A stretch of 60,076 bases of DNA from the NCBI GenBank assembly GCA_043101605.1, contig JBICIG010000095.1:1-60076 (forward strand). Reading direction: 5' to 3'. Source of the stretch: JBICIG01 sp043101605 (GTDB taxonomy: Bacteria > Planctomycetota > Phycisphaerae > Phycisphaerales > UBA1924). The notes under the pieces are model-generated. The model was given only the letters and a program-made list of their open reading frames with translations. It had not been told where the DNA came from and searched no databases. Numbering within the stretch: the stretch's first letter is position 1; each line of letters starts with the position of its first letter. The position numbers were made by a program, and so were the translations under genes. Of this stretch, positions 41,648 to 50,517 are shown piece by piece.

Positions 41648-43003
41648 TCACGCCTCGACCGTCGCCGGGGCTTTCTCTTCGGCCTCAGCGTTGGCCGGAA
41701 CCCGCTCGGCCTTCTTCCCCGTGAACGCTTCCCACCGTTGCACGATCACATCGCAGTACAGCGGGTCGAGTTCCATTAGGAAACCGCGCCGGCCTTGCTG
41801 CTCGCAGGCGATCATCGTCGAGCCCGAGCCGCCGAAGAGGTCGAGCACGTTCTCGCCTGGCTTGGACGAGTATTGGATCGCGCGGGCCGCGAGCTCGACG
41901 GGCTTCTCGGTCAGGTGAACCATGCTCTGCGGGTTGACCTTCTTGACGTGCCAGAGGTCGGTGGCGTTGTTGGGGCCGTAGAAGTTGTGGCCCGCGCCCT
42001 CCTTCCAGCCGTAGAAGCAGATCTCGAACGCACCCATGAAGTCCTTGCGGGTCAGCACCGGGTGCTGCTTGTCCCACACGATCCCCTGGCTGAAGTACAG
42101 CCCGCACGCATCGAGCGGTCCCGGGTAGTTGCCGAGGTTCGCGTAGCCGCCCCAGATGTAGAACGACCCGCCCGGCTTGAGCACCCGCGCCGCGTTGCCG
42201 AACCACGCGAGCAGGAGCGCGTCGAAGGCGTCGTCGGTGACGAAGTCGTTGGCCAGCGGCCGGTCCTTCGCTCGCATCTTGCTACCGGTCGGCTTGGCCT
42301 TCTCCGGGTGCCGAGCGAGGTCGAGCTTCTGGTGGTGCGTCTGCGCCTTGCCCTGCTGCTTGCTGAACGAACTGTTGCCCACCGCGATGGCGTTGTTGCT
42401 CCGAGGCTCGACCTTCACGTTGTACGGCGGGTCGGTGTTGACCAGGTGGATCACCTCGCCGTCGAGCAGGCGGTCAAGATCTGTGGCGATGCTGCTATCG
42501 CCGCACAGCAGCCGGTGCTTGCCGAGGATCCACAGGTCGCCCGGTCGCGTGGTCGCCTCATCGGGGGGCGATGGCACCTCGTCGGGGTCGGTCAGCCCCG
42601 CGTTCCTGCCGGCGTTGAGCAACTTGGTCAGCTCCTTCTCGTCGAAGCCCAGCGACGCGAGGTCAAACTCCATCGCCTGCAGCTCGCCGAGCTCGATGGG
42701 CAAGAGGTCAAAGTTCCACTCGGCCAGCTCGCCGCTCTTGTTGTCGGCGATGCGGTACGCCTTGATCTGCGCCGGGCTCAGGTCCTTGGCGACATGCACC
42801 GGGGCCTTCTCCAGCCCGAGCTTGAGCGCTGCCTTGTAGCGGGTGTGGCCGCAGACGATGACGCCCTCGGTGTCCACCACGATCGGCTGGCGGAACCCGA
42901 ACTCGCGCAGCGACGCGGCAACAGCATCGACTGCGCCGTCGTTGATCCGCGGGTTGTTCTCGTACGGGGTGATGTCGGCGAGGGGACGCAGTTCGATCTT
43001 CAT
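41648..43003 (-). CDS. ParB-like nuclease domain fused to a DNA methyltransferase
   Basis: A 451-aa protein. Residues 1-100 are a ParB/Srx-like domain (ITPYENNPRINDGAVDAVAA, FRQPIVVDTEGVIVCGHTRY, VHVAKDLSPAQIKAYRIADN). From about 165 follows an N6-adenine/N4-cytosine methyltransferase with motif IV (NTDPPYN, Asp191) ahead of motif I (DLFGGSGSTMIA, Asp388), the beta-class order. This fusion is common in phages and probably protects phage DNA from host restriction. It converges with the small plus-strand cluster at 41627, with a 20-bp spacer. Confidence 0.9.
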   Translation of the reverse strand: MKIELRPLADITPYENNPRINDGAVDAVAASLREFGFRQPIVVDTEGVIVCGHTRYKAALKLGLEKAPVHVAKDLSPAQIKAYRIADNKSGELAEWNFDLLPIELGELQAMEFDLASLGFDEKELTKLLNAGRNAGLTDPDEVPSPPDEATTRPGDLWILGKHRLLCGDSSIATDLDRLLDGEVIHLVNTDPPYNVKVEPRSNNAIAVGNSSFSKQQGKAQTHHQKLDLARHPEKAKPTGSKMRAKDRPLANDFVTDDAFDALLLAWFGNAARVLKPGGSFYIWGGYANLGNYPGPLDACGLYFSQGIVWDKQHPVLTRKDFMGAFEICFYGWKEGAGHNFYGPNNATDLWHVKKVNPQSMVHLTEKPVELAARAIQYSSKPGENVLDLFGGSGSTMIACEQQGRRGFLMELDPLYCDVIVQRWEAFTGKKAERVPANAEAEEKAPATVEA

Positions 43004-43610
43004 GGCAGGAGCCTCCGTGCTTCGGGGTTGGGGATCGGGGTGATCAGGCCGGCGGACCGGCGGGCGACGTTCGCCCGTGCCGGGCCGGTTGGCGGGATCG
43101 GGGGTTGGATCGGGGGTCCACCGCCGGGCGCGACACGGGCCAACGTGGGGCGACCCGGGGCCGGACGGGCGAGGGGTTGCGGGGCGGACCGGACAGGTGA
43201 AACAAACTCAGTCGGGGATTGCGGCTGTTCCCGCGGGCGTCGGCTGGCCATCCCCCCTGGGAAGTACCTACGCCGCCCACCCCGGCCCGCGCTCTCCCGC
43301 CCACGGCCCAACCAGGCGGCCCATGTTCCGCCGTGTCGCGTCCCGGCGACGGCGTTGGCCCAACGGGCCACCCGGGCATTCCCGCCACACGGGCCAACGA
43401 CGCCCGTCCGGCTTCGCTCGCTTGAGCGCTGAAGCGCGCGCACGAGCGACCCGGGGCGTCGCGTGAGCGCACGCCCCCGGGGGGTATGGGGGGTGTGCGC
43501 GCGCACGAGCGAAACCACCCCCGAAGCCGTTTCGGCTCGCTTGAGCGCTTCGGCGAAGCGCACGAGCGACTGTGCGCGCGAGCGAAATCCGATCGTGCGG
43601 GAGGCGGTGA
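43004..43610. other. 607-bp non-coding, repeat-rich region between phage early operons
   Basis: No convincing gene on either strand. The right part carries iterated short repeats: GCTCGCTTGAGCGCT at 43416-43430 and 43535-43549 (identical), and CGCACGAGCGA at 43439-43449, 43502-43512 and 43559-43569, with a variant GCGCGAGCGA near 43576. CACGGGCCAAC recurs further left (about 43134 and 43388). It sits between the primase-helicase gene and the ParB-methyltransferase gene. A replication origin or regulatory array is the best guess. Confidence 0.5.
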
Positions 43611-45779
43611 TCATGACCCGGCCTCCTCGCCCGCGGCGGGCTGGGGCACGGTCGCGAAGAGGACTTTGTGAGCCCGGCCAACCCGCCAGCGGTAGATCAG
43701 TCCGCGGCTCTCGGCGATGTCCAGCAGGTCCGCCACGCGACGCCAGGACAGCCCGGGCTCGCCCTTGGCGTCCTCGCGGATCTCGGCCTTCCCGACCGGC
43801 TCGGCCGAGATGAACCGGGCGACGAACCGCTCCACGCCCCACGAGGGCTCCGCGGGCTTGTCCGCCTTGGACGAGGCGTCCTTCTTCTTGCCCGGCCGCT
43901 CGTTCTTGAGCGCCGCCGGGTCGAGCGTGTCGTCCACCGACCACACCGGGAAGTCCCAGCGCAGGCAGGTCGGGTCGATGGGCGGCCAGGACCGCACGGC
44001 CGCGTCGAGCACAACCACGCCGTCTTCCTCGTGCGGTCGCAGGACCAGGTGCGTGTCGGTGGCCCGGCTCTGCGCGCCCGCTCCGGCCCCGACATCGGTC
44101 ACGCTCTTGCCGCTCTGGCTCCCCTTGGTCGAGTGGTGGATGAGCACGAAGCAGCAGCCGAGCCGGTCGGCGAAGGCGTCGATGCGGTTGTAGATGTTGG
44201 CCATCGTGCCGTTGTCGTTCTCGTCGCCGCCAGCGGGCATGAAGCGGTAGAAGGCGTCGAGCACGATGACCTTGAACCGCCCGGGCTCGAGGGCCTCGAA
44301 GTACGGCGCGAGCGTGAAGATGTCCTGCAGCCGCCCGCGCAAGTTGTCCACAAAGATGCGCTCGGCGATCTCACGCATCGCCACGCCCCGGGCCTGGGCG
44401 ACCTTCGGCAGGCGGTGGGCGCTGGTCTCGCGGTGCAGCTCGTTGTCGATGATCAGGACCGGCCCGGCCTCGGTCTGGTAGCGCCCAAGCCACGGCCGAC
44501 CGGTGGCGACGGCGATCGCCAGGTCGAGCGTGAGCCAGCTCTTGCCGGTCTTGGGACTGGCGATGACGTTCATCGTCTCGCCGGCGCGGAGCAGGCCGTG
44601 GATCACGGGCTCGCGCAGCTGCGGGTACGCCGCGACGAGCTCGCCCACCGGCACGGGGCAGGGCTCGAGCGGCCCGGTGGCTGGAGGCGTGTCGGTCATG
44701 AACGCCGAGAGGTCGACGCCGGTCGTGTGCTCGCGCGAGCCGTAGCCCTCGGTCGCGAGGGCCGACGCCGCGGCCGCGAAGTCACCGTGGTGCTCGAGCA
44801 GCGCATAGACGGCGAATGGCGAGTAGCCCTTGTGCGCCTCGAACGGGGCGGCGTTGGTGCTGAAGACGTAGAAGACCCGGTCCTTGAGCGTCGCGCTCGT
44901 GCCCGCCGACTTGCCGGGCCGTCGCCAGTGCTCGTTCTCGCCGGAGCGAACGAGCGTCCAGCCGTGCCGGAGCAGGACCTCGCGCGGGTCGCCCCGGTCG
45001 TTGAAGTCGTCGCCGGGGCGGAAGGGGCAACTATTCGGGAATGCCGAAGAGTTGGAGGGTGCGAGATCACCACCGACCACCGGCTGGGGCGTTTCGTCCA
45101 GCGCCCACGCACACCCGAGCAGCACATCCCGCTCGTCGGCGCTAATCAGCGGCGGCTCGCACAGGTCGCCCTGGACGACCTCGTAGCCCGGCGATGGGTC
45201 GCAGAGGAACAGCCCGCCTTCGCCCCGCGTCTCGATGATGGTCACCGTGACCACCCACGCGCCGGACGCGTCACGCCTCGGCGTGTACTCCTTGCTGCCC
45301 ACGACGACCGGCTCGTCGGTATCGACGTCAATCCGGCGCTGGGCCAGATTGGTGTTGCCCGACACGGGCGTGTCGCAGCGGTAGACGACGTGCCTCCCAC
45401 CCGACGGCGTTGTCTCGATGATCAGCCGCTCCAGCAGTCCCGGCGCTGCCGCCTCGACCGCTTTGCGCCACGCCTCGAAGGCCTCTCCGCCGCCTCCGTC
45501 CCAGTTGTCGAAGTCGATCATCTCCAGATGGCCCGAGACCGCCCCGCACACGAGGCACATCGCGCTCGGCGACGATTCGGGGTTGAACCACGATCCCAGT
45601 TCGTCGCCAGACGGCAGCCGCGTCTGGTACGGCTTCCACGAGGACAGGGCGACGCGCTTCTCCTCGCCGCGGCGGATCGCGGGCAGGGCGCACAGCCCCG
45701 CGGCCACGCAGGCCGATGCGTGCGAAGCGAGCGTGCCGTTGCGACCGGGTGAACCGGATGGGTGAGGCGCGTCCGGCAT
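43611..45779 (-). CDS. Primase-polymerase fused to a RepA/DnaB-like helicase ATPase
   Basis: A 722-aa phage replication protein. N-terminal bifunctional primase-polymerase domain: PYQTRLPSGDELGSWFN, GAVSGHLEMIDFDNWDGGGG, IIETTPSGGRHVVYRC, the (D/E)xD and sGGxH motifs of the prim-pol fold. From about residue 385 comes a RecA-fold AAA_25 ATPase: Walker A NVIASPKTGKSWLTLDLAIA, Walker B RFKVIVLDAFYRFMPAG, and CCFVLIHHSTKGSQSGKS. A C-terminal winged helix is likely. Translationally coupled to the upstream helicase gene (TGATG). Confidence 0.87.
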   Translation of the reverse strand: MPDAPHPSGSPGRNGTLASHASACVAAGLCALPAIRRGEEKRVALSSWKPYQTRLPSGDELGSWFNPESSPSAMCLVCGAVSGHLEMIDFDNWDGGGGEAFEAWRKAVEAAAPGLLERLIIETTPSGGRHVVYRCDTPVSGNTNLAQRRIDVDTDEPVVVGSKEYTPRRDASGAWVVTVTIIETRGEGGLFLCDPSPGYEVVQGDLCEPPLISADERDVLLGCAWALDETPQPVVGGDLAPSNSSAFPNSCPFRPGDDFNDRGDPREVLLRHGWTLVRSGENEHWRRPGKSAGTSATLKDRVFYVFSTNAAPFEAHKGYSPFAVYALLEHHGDFAAAASALATEGYGSREHTTGVDLSAFMTDTPPATGPLEPCPVPVGELVAAYPQLREPVIHGLLRAGETMNVIASPKTGKSWLTLDLAIAVATGRPWLGRYQTEAGPVLIIDNELHRETSAHRLPKVAQARGVAMREIAERIFVDNLRGRLQDIFTLAPYFEALEPGRFKVIVLDAFYRFMPAGGDENDNGTMANIYNRIDAFADRLGCCFVLIHHSTKGSQSGKSVTDVGAGAGAQSRATDTHLVLRPHEEDGVVVLDAAVRSWPPIDPTCLRWDFPVWSVDDTLDPAALKNERPGKKKDASSKADKPAEPSWGVERFVARFISAEPVGKAEIREDAKGEPGLSWRRVADLLDIAESRGLIYRWRVGRAHKVLFATVPQPAAGEEAGS

Positions 45780-47479
45780 CAGAACGGCACCTCGTCGTCG
45801 CTGTAGCCGTACGCCGTGAGGGCGTGCTCAGGCCCAACATCAGGAAGGTTGTCCGGGTCCTCAAGCCGTGGCGGCGTGTCGCCGAGCGTGTAGCCGACGA
45901 TCCGCTCCCATTCGTCGCCGGGCTTCTTCTCCAGCGTGATGCGCTCGGTCCGGGCCACCGCGCCCGCGTTCGCCCACTCGACGGCCTCCTCGACCGAGGA
46001 CGGCGGCGGGTCATTGGATCGCTCTCGCCACCACTGCTCGGCCTTTCGCCGGGCGAAGCCGCCCTCGGGGTGCTCGAAGCACAGCCACTCGCGGGCCCAG
46101 CGGTTGAAGCCGATGCGGTACTCGACGCGCATCGTCGGCTTAGCCAGCGGGTCGTTGCGCTTGTGGTGGACGTAGTAGGCGACCTCGATGACACGCTCGT
46201 CGCGCCGGGCCGGGCCTTCCGAGCCGGTAACGATCTCTTCGTCCGAGGCGATCGCCGCGTGCTTGACCTGCCGCGGCGGGAACTTGTGCCCGCACTCGGG
46301 ACAGACGGCATACGCCGCGTGGATCAACGCATCGCACTCGGGGCACTGCTTGGCGGGGGCTTCACCCGAGGCGTCCTTGGTGTCGGCCAGGCGGATCGCG
46401 TCCACCGGACCGTGCCGGAGCACGTTGCCGCCGAAGTCCAGCACGAGGCAGTCGGTCTTCCCCTCGGCCAGGCGGAAGCCCCGCCCGACCATCTGGTAGT
46501 AGAGCCCGGGGCTCATCGTCGGGCGCAGCATCGCCACGCAGTCGACATTCGGGGCGTCGAAGCCCGTCGTCAGCACGTTCACGTTCGCCAGGTACTTCAG
46601 CTCTCCGGACTTGAAGCGGGCGATCATCGCGTCGCGCTCCTTGGCCGGAGTCCCGCCCTCGACGAACCCGCACTCGACGCCGTGCTTCTCACGCAGCACC
46701 CGCACCACGTGCTCCCCGTGCCGGACGCCCGAGCAGAACAGCAGCACGCTGCGCCGGTCGACCGTCGCGGCGACGACCTCGGCGCACGCCGCCTCAACCA
46801 GCCCGTCCTCATCCATGCGGTCCTCGAGCTCGCCAGCGACGAACTCGCCGCCCCGCACATGGATGTCGCTGGTGTCGGCGACCGCCTTCCCGGCCCGGCT
46901 CTTGAGCGGGCACAGGTAACCCTGCACGATGAGCTCGCGCACGCCCGCCTCGAAGCACACCTCGTGCAGCACCGACTCGGGGCCGCAGATCGTGCCGGTC
47001 TTCATGCGGTACGGCGTCGCCGTCAGCCCGATGACCCGCTGGTGGTCGCACAGATCCCGCGCGTCGGCCAGGAAGCGGCGGTACATGCCCTCGCCGTCGG
47101 GAGGAATCAGGTGCGCCTCGTCCACGATGACCAGGTCGAGCGGCCCAAGATCGTGCGCCCGCTGGTACACCGACTGAATGCCCGCGATCGTTACGGCGTA
47201 CCCGAGATCTCGGCGACCGAGCCCGGCGCTGAACACGCCCACCGGCAGGTCCGGCGCGACGGCCTGCAGCTTGCCCGCCGCCTGCTCGATCAGTTCTTTC
47301 ACGTGAGCGACCACGATCACCCGCCCGCTCCACTTCTGCACCGCGTCGCGGCACAGCTCGGCGATGACGTGCGTCTTGCCCGAGCCGGTCGGAAGTACGA
47401 CGGCTGGGTTCGTATCGCTGGCGGCGATGTGGTTCCACACAGCATCGACCGCGTCTCGTTGGTAGGGCCTGAGTCCCAT
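45779..47479 (-). CDS. DEAD/DEAH-type SF2 helicase
   Basis: A 566-aa ATP-dependent helicase. It opens MGLRPYQRDAVDAVWNHIAA (Q-tip), then VVLPTGSGKTHVIAELC (motif I), IVDEAHLIPPDGEGMY (motif II, DEAH), VIGLTATPYRM (motif III), VLTTGFDAPNVDCVAMLRPT (motif V) and YYQMVGRGFRLAEGKTDCLV (motif VI). A zinc ribbon, CPECDALIHAAYAVCPECGH, lies at about residue 390. Similar proteins serve phage replication or branch migration, in the manner of UvsW or RecG. The start at 47479 overlaps the RusA stop (TGATG). Confidence 0.9.
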   Translation of the reverse strand: MGLRPYQRDAVDAVWNHIAASDTNPAVVLPTGSGKTHVIAELCRDAVQKWSGRVIVVAHVKELIEQAAGKLQAVAPDLPVGVFSAGLGRRDLGYAVTIAGIQSVYQRAHDLGPLDLVIVDEAHLIPPDGEGMYRRFLADARDLCDHQRVIGLTATPYRMKTGTICGPESVLHEVCFEAGVRELIVQGYLCPLKSRAGKAVADTSDIHVRGGEFVAGELEDRMDEDGLVEAACAEVVAATVDRRSVLLFCSGVRHGEHVVRVLREKHGVECGFVEGGTPAKERDAMIARFKSGELKYLANVNVLTTGFDAPNVDCVAMLRPTMSPGLYYQMVGRGFRLAEGKTDCLVLDFGGNVLRHGPVDAIRLADTKDASGEAPAKQCPECDALIHAAYAVCPECGHKFPPRQVKHAAIASDEEIVTGSEGPARRDERVIEVAYYVHHKRNDPLAKPTMRVEYRIGFNRWAREWLCFEHPEGGFARRKAEQWWRERSNDPPPSSVEEAVEWANAGAVARTERITLEKKPGDEWERIVGYTLGDTPPRLEDPDNLPDVGPEHALTAYGYSDDEVPF

Positions 47480-47871
47480 CAGTCCTTCGCCTCCATGCTC
47501 GTGATCCGGACGACCACCTTGCCCCCGGGCACGACCATTCCGCGCTCGATCTCGAGCCGATCGATCTGGCCGTCGTCCTCGTACACCCCGCCGTGCCCGA
47601 GGGCGTCGAGCAGGGCCTTCATCGCGTTGTCCAGATCCCGCCGCCTTCGGTCGGGCGGGTGGGCGGTGACATGCACCGCCACCCGTCCCGACATGGGCTC
47701 TGCCGTTCGCCTGGCGAGGCGGGCGCAGACCCGCTTGCGGAACTTCCGTCCCTCGCGGCTGATCAGCGTCCGATCGCCGACGCGACGCCAGTAGTGGTTC
47801 ACGCTGGGCGGGTACGGCAGCTCGACCACGAAAGCGCCGCCGTCCGCCGCAGCGGCGGTCAGCGCTTCCAC
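47479..47871 (-). CDS. rusA: RusA-type Holliday junction resolvase
   Basis: A 130-aa endonuclease. FVVELPYPPSVNHYWRRVGD and ISREGRKFRKRVCARLA open the RusA fold; RRRRDLDNAMKALLDALGHG with VYEDDGQIDRLEIERG after it holds the catalytic acidic residues (DLDN, DD). The GTG at 47871 follows GGGAGG and overlaps the DUF669 stop by 13 bp; a GTG at 47829 is the shorter alternative. It resolves recombination or replication junctions before packaging. Confidence 0.88.
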   Translation of the reverse strand: MEALTAAAADGGAFVVELPYPPSVNHYWRRVGDRTLISREGRKFRKRVCARLARRTAEPMSGRVAVHVTAHPPDRRRRDLDNAMKALLDALGHGGVYEDDGQIDRLEIERGMVVPGGKVVVRITSMEAKD

Positions 47872-48320
47872 GGCGGCGTCCCTCCCGAAGCGGCCGCCAT
47901 CGGGCGCTGCGGCGTGACGCCGGTGTCCCGCTTGGCGTAGCCCTTGATGGTGTTGGTCGGCTCGCCGTTGTCCTCGCGGTTCTTGATCGCGACGCTGACA
48001 ACCAGCGGCAGGTTGTGCAGCTCGACCGAGTCGCGGGGCCGGAGCACGTTCACCGCACGGCAGATCGCCGACAGCGTGCCGCGAGCGATCTCGACGGTCT
48101 GCGTGTTGGTGTGCTTGAGAGTCAGGCGGTCCCAGAGCTTGCGGCCCTTGAACGGCCCCTCCAGCACCTCCATCTCGAGTTCCAGGTATTGGCCCTTGCC
48201 GTTCTTGGTCGGCTTCATCTCGCTGGCCGTGATGGCGGCCACGTACTTGCCGGCGGGGATGGGATCGAAGCCGGCATTGGGCTCCACGTTGGTCGCGTCG
48301 AATCCGTTCAGGTCTGCCAT
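47859..48320 (-). CDS. DUF669 family phage recombination protein
   Basis: A 153-aa protein: PIPAGKYVAAITASEMKPTK, GKGQYLELEMEVLEGPFKGR and KLWDRLTLKHTNTQTVEIAR, the standard DUF669 beta-barrel pattern. The C-terminus is Pro/Gly-rich, ending PPWKR. DUF669 proteins occur beside phage annealing ATPases and are probably single-strand DNA-binding-like accessory factors. It starts 3 bp after the upstream ATPase stop. Confidence 0.85.
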   Translation of the reverse strand: MADLNGFDATNVEPNAGFDPIPAGKYVAAITASEMKPTKNGKGQYLELEMEVLEGPFKGRKLWDRLTLKHTNTQTVEIARGTLSAICRAVNVLRPRDSVELHNLPLVVSVAIKNREDNGEPTNTIKGYAKRDTGVTPQRPMAAASGGTPPWKR

Positions 48321-48323
48321 GGG

Positions 48324-49136
48324 TCAGGCTCCTTGCTCTTGGGTGGTCTGGTTGGTCTCGTTCTGGTTGGCGTTCTCGATGGCTGCGCCGGGATCGCCCT
48401 CGCCGCGCGCGATCGCCGCGAACACGCGGTAATCCAGCGGCAGCTCGTCGGGCAGGTTCAGGCGGTTCTTCGCAACGTGAGCGGGCCTTTCGGTCGTGCG
48501 GAGGATCCGCTCGCCCGTGCCGATGCCCTGCGTGCGCTTGCGGTCGAAGCCCTCGCTCTGGGTCTTCGTGTGGACGCGGTAGGTGGCGAAGAGCACCTCG
48601 TCGCACCACTCCTGGATCAGTGCCGAGGCCTGCTTCTGCAGGCGGGGCACGTAGCGGTCGTATGTATCGGTTTCGGGGTTGGCGAACTTCTCGATCGCCG
48701 CGTGCGCGATCAGGACGACCTGCATCCCGCGCTCGGTCCGCAGCGCGTCGAGGCCCGCCAGGACCTCGCGCCATTGCGTCAGCGCGAAGATGTAGCCTTT
48801 GGCGTAGCCGATGTCCTCGATCGTCTCGACGCCGCGCTTCGCGCAGACCTCGGCCCAGATCAGCCGCTCGAGCCAGTCAAGGCTGTCGATGACCACCGTC
48901 TGGTAGCCGTGATCTTCGCTGTAGAGCGCCGACAGCGCCCCGAGCACGTCGGCGTACTTGGTCGCCAGCGGGAAGCGGTCGCAGTCGATGTCGTTGGTGC
49001 CCTCTTCGGTCGTGATGAAGACGGGCGTCTCGGCCATCGCGCCGAAGGTGGACTTGCCGACGCCGTGGACGCCGTAGAGCATCACGCGACGCGGCATCAG
49101 CGTGCGGCCCTTCTGGATGTGTGCGAGTGCGGTCAT
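48324..49136 (-). CDS. RecA-fold ATPase of the Sak4-like/phage AAA family
   Basis: A 270-aa ATPase. The start at 49136 (MTALAHIQKGRTLMPRRVML) is chosen over a longer frame without homology. Walker A is YGVHGVGKSTFGAMA; Walker B is TVVIDSLDWLERLIW; VLIAHAAIEKFANPETDTYD, followed by RYVPRLQKQ, is the conserved C-terminal core. Such proteins assist homology-dependent single-strand annealing with a RecE-like exonuclease, which is the next gene upstream. The C-terminus is Asn/Gln-rich. Confidence 0.82.
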   Translation of the reverse strand: MTALAHIQKGRTLMPRRVMLYGVHGVGKSTFGAMAETPVFITTEEGTNDIDCDRFPLATKYADVLGALSALYSEDHGYQTVVIDSLDWLERLIWAEVCAKRGVETIEDIGYAKGYIFALTQWREVLAGLDALRTERGMQVVLIAHAAIEKFANPETDTYDRYVPRLQKQASALIQEWCDEVLFATYRVHTKTQSEGFDRKRTQGIGTGERILRTTERPAHVAKNRLNLPDELPLDYRVFAAIARGEGDPGAAIENANQNETNQTTQEQGA

Positions 49137-49171
49137 GATCGATGGATCTCCTTGCGGTTGGTGGTGCGGGT

Positions 49172-50029
49172 TCAAAGCTCGGTTGTGACGGGCAGGCGGT
49201 CGTACAGCCGCAGGGACTCGAACCCCGTGGGCCACTGGCCGGTCTCCCGGCAACGGATGAGCTCTTCGATCGCGCGGTCGTTCTCGGCCTGGGCGGCATC
49301 AAGGCACCGCGGCGCGATCTGCCACACGCCGCAGCGAAACGGCTCGCGCTTCTCGACCGCGATGATGTGGACGGGCAACGTGACACCGCTCACGACCGTG
49401 AGCAGCGCCCGGTAGAACGCGGGCTGGTGCAGGTACTTGAATGCGTCGATGTGCCACTCGAACGAATCGATCGAATCGCAGGTCTTCAGATCAACGAGCC
49501 CACGGCCGTCCTTGGGGTTGATCCAATCGAACCGGGCCTGGCACAGCACGCCGTTCATCCGGCCGCGTACCACGCCCTCCGCGACACCCTCGGTCAGCAG
49601 CTCGCGGGCGAAGAGATGCTCGCGCACGCTCGCCGCCATCTGCTCGACCGTCGCGGCGTCGGTGTCAGCCAGCACGGGCTTGCCACGTTTCTCGGCCCAC
49701 TCGGCGAACGCCTTCGTGCTCGATCCGTACGGCTTGCCTGTCTTCTCGTTGATCGGCCCGCCGACCGCGTACTCGGCCTCGTAGTGCCCGCGGCCCTCGA
49801 GGATCAGCGTGTGCGCCGCCCGCCCGACGAGGAACGCGTGGCTGTCCCGATCCGGGATCAGCCCCATCTCCTTGCGCCGGAACAGCAGCGGGCACGAGCG
49901 GAACTCCGCCAGCCGGTGCGAGGTCAGGCAATCGCCACGACGGGCGTGATAAGTCTCGGCGGGCTCGCGGATGAGCACGCGGGCGAGGCAAGATTGGAGG
50001 TCGTCTGTCTTCTGGGGTATCGCGCTCAT
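49172..50029 (-). CDS. RecE-like PD-(D/E)XK exonuclease
   Basis: A 285-aa nuclease. LTSHRLAEFRSCPLLFRRKE and the conserved FLVGRAAHTLILEGRGHYEA give the first helix and His motif; VLCQARFDWINPKDGRGLVD, then LKTCDSIDSF, is the catalytic D...D-x-K of the PD-(D/E)XK fold; KYLHQPAFYRALL is the QxxxY motif of RecB-like and RecE nucleases. It resects ends for the annealing ATPase. The start overlaps the preceding stop at 50029 (TGATG). Confidence 0.86.
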   Translation of the reverse strand: MSAIPQKTDDLQSCLARVLIREPAETYHARRGDCLTSHRLAEFRSCPLLFRRKEMGLIPDRDSHAFLVGRAAHTLILEGRGHYEAEYAVGGPINEKTGKPYGSSTKAFAEWAEKRGKPVLADTDAATVEQMAASVREHLFARELLTEGVAEGVVRGRMNGVLCQARFDWINPKDGRGLVDLKTCDSIDSFEWHIDAFKYLHQPAFYRALLTVVSGVTLPVHIIAVEKREPFRCGVWQIAPRCLDAAQAENDRAIEELIRCRETGQWPTGFESLRLYDRLPVTTEL

Positions 50030-50349
50030 CAGGCGGCCACCCCCTGCGGTGCGCGGGCCTGCCCGCTCTTGGGCCCACCGCAGGGCATCCGCCGGACCGC
50101 GAACCCGTCTGCCCCGAACTCCTTGATCAGGAATGCCGTGAAGATGTGGACCACGGCCGACCCGCAGGGCGAGCCTCCATCGACAAGCAGCGCAGCGCGG
50201 GGCGGATCGGCGTGGTAGGACACATCGGTGCGGGTCCGGGCCTCACCGAAGAGGCCCTCCGCGGCCAGGATCGACAGGTGCAGCGTGGCCTCTGCCTCCG
50301 CCAGAGCGGCAGGGGAGGCGAATCGGAATCGAAACACATCGGTCAACAT
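50029..50349 (-). CDS. Small phage protein, unknown
   Basis: A 106-aa protein: MLTDVFRFRFASPAALAEAE, then ATLHLSILAAEGLFGEARTR and VVHIFTAFLIKEFGADGFAV. Preceded by AAAGGAG. First gene of the recombination/replication operon, after a structured leader. No recognised domain; it recurs in this position in planctomycete phages as far as I can judge from pattern, which I could not verify. Confidence 0.6.
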   Translation of the reverse strand: MLTDVFRFRFASPAALAEAEATLHLSILAAEGLFGEARTRTDVSYHADPPRAALLVDGGSPCGSAVVHIFTAFLIKEFGADGFAVRRMPCGGPKSGQARAPQGVAA

Positions 50350-50362
50350 CAGGAGCTCCTTT

Positions 50363-50497
50363 CACGGGCGCACCGACCGCCGCCCGTGAGACCCAGCCCC
50401 TCGAGCCGCGGCGTACACCGTGGTCGAGGGGCCGGGGCCTCCGGAGGGAAGAGAGAGAACCGGCGGTCGGGGGGCGCTTCTTGGGTCACCTATGCCG
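50363..50497 (-). promoter_or_regulatory. Structured leader of the recombination/replication operon
   Basis: Read on the minus strand, CGGCATAGGTGACCC (50497-50483), identical to 33925-33911, lies about 20 bp after the sigma-like gene stop. Two perfect hairpins follow: a 9-bp stem TCGAGGGGC-type pair (50432-50396, with an inner 5-6-bp stem) and an 8-bp stem CACGGGCG/CGCCCGTG (50388-50363), ending just before the ribosome binding site. It could be a promoter plus attenuator. Confidence 0.5.
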
Positions 50498-50517
50498 CCA
50501 CCGCCGCCGGTGCGCGG

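Noticed and set aside
41795..43432. 545-codon plus-strand frame opposite the ParB-methyltransferase
   Set aside because: Antisense shadow; the minus strand encodes all methyltransferase motifs in order.
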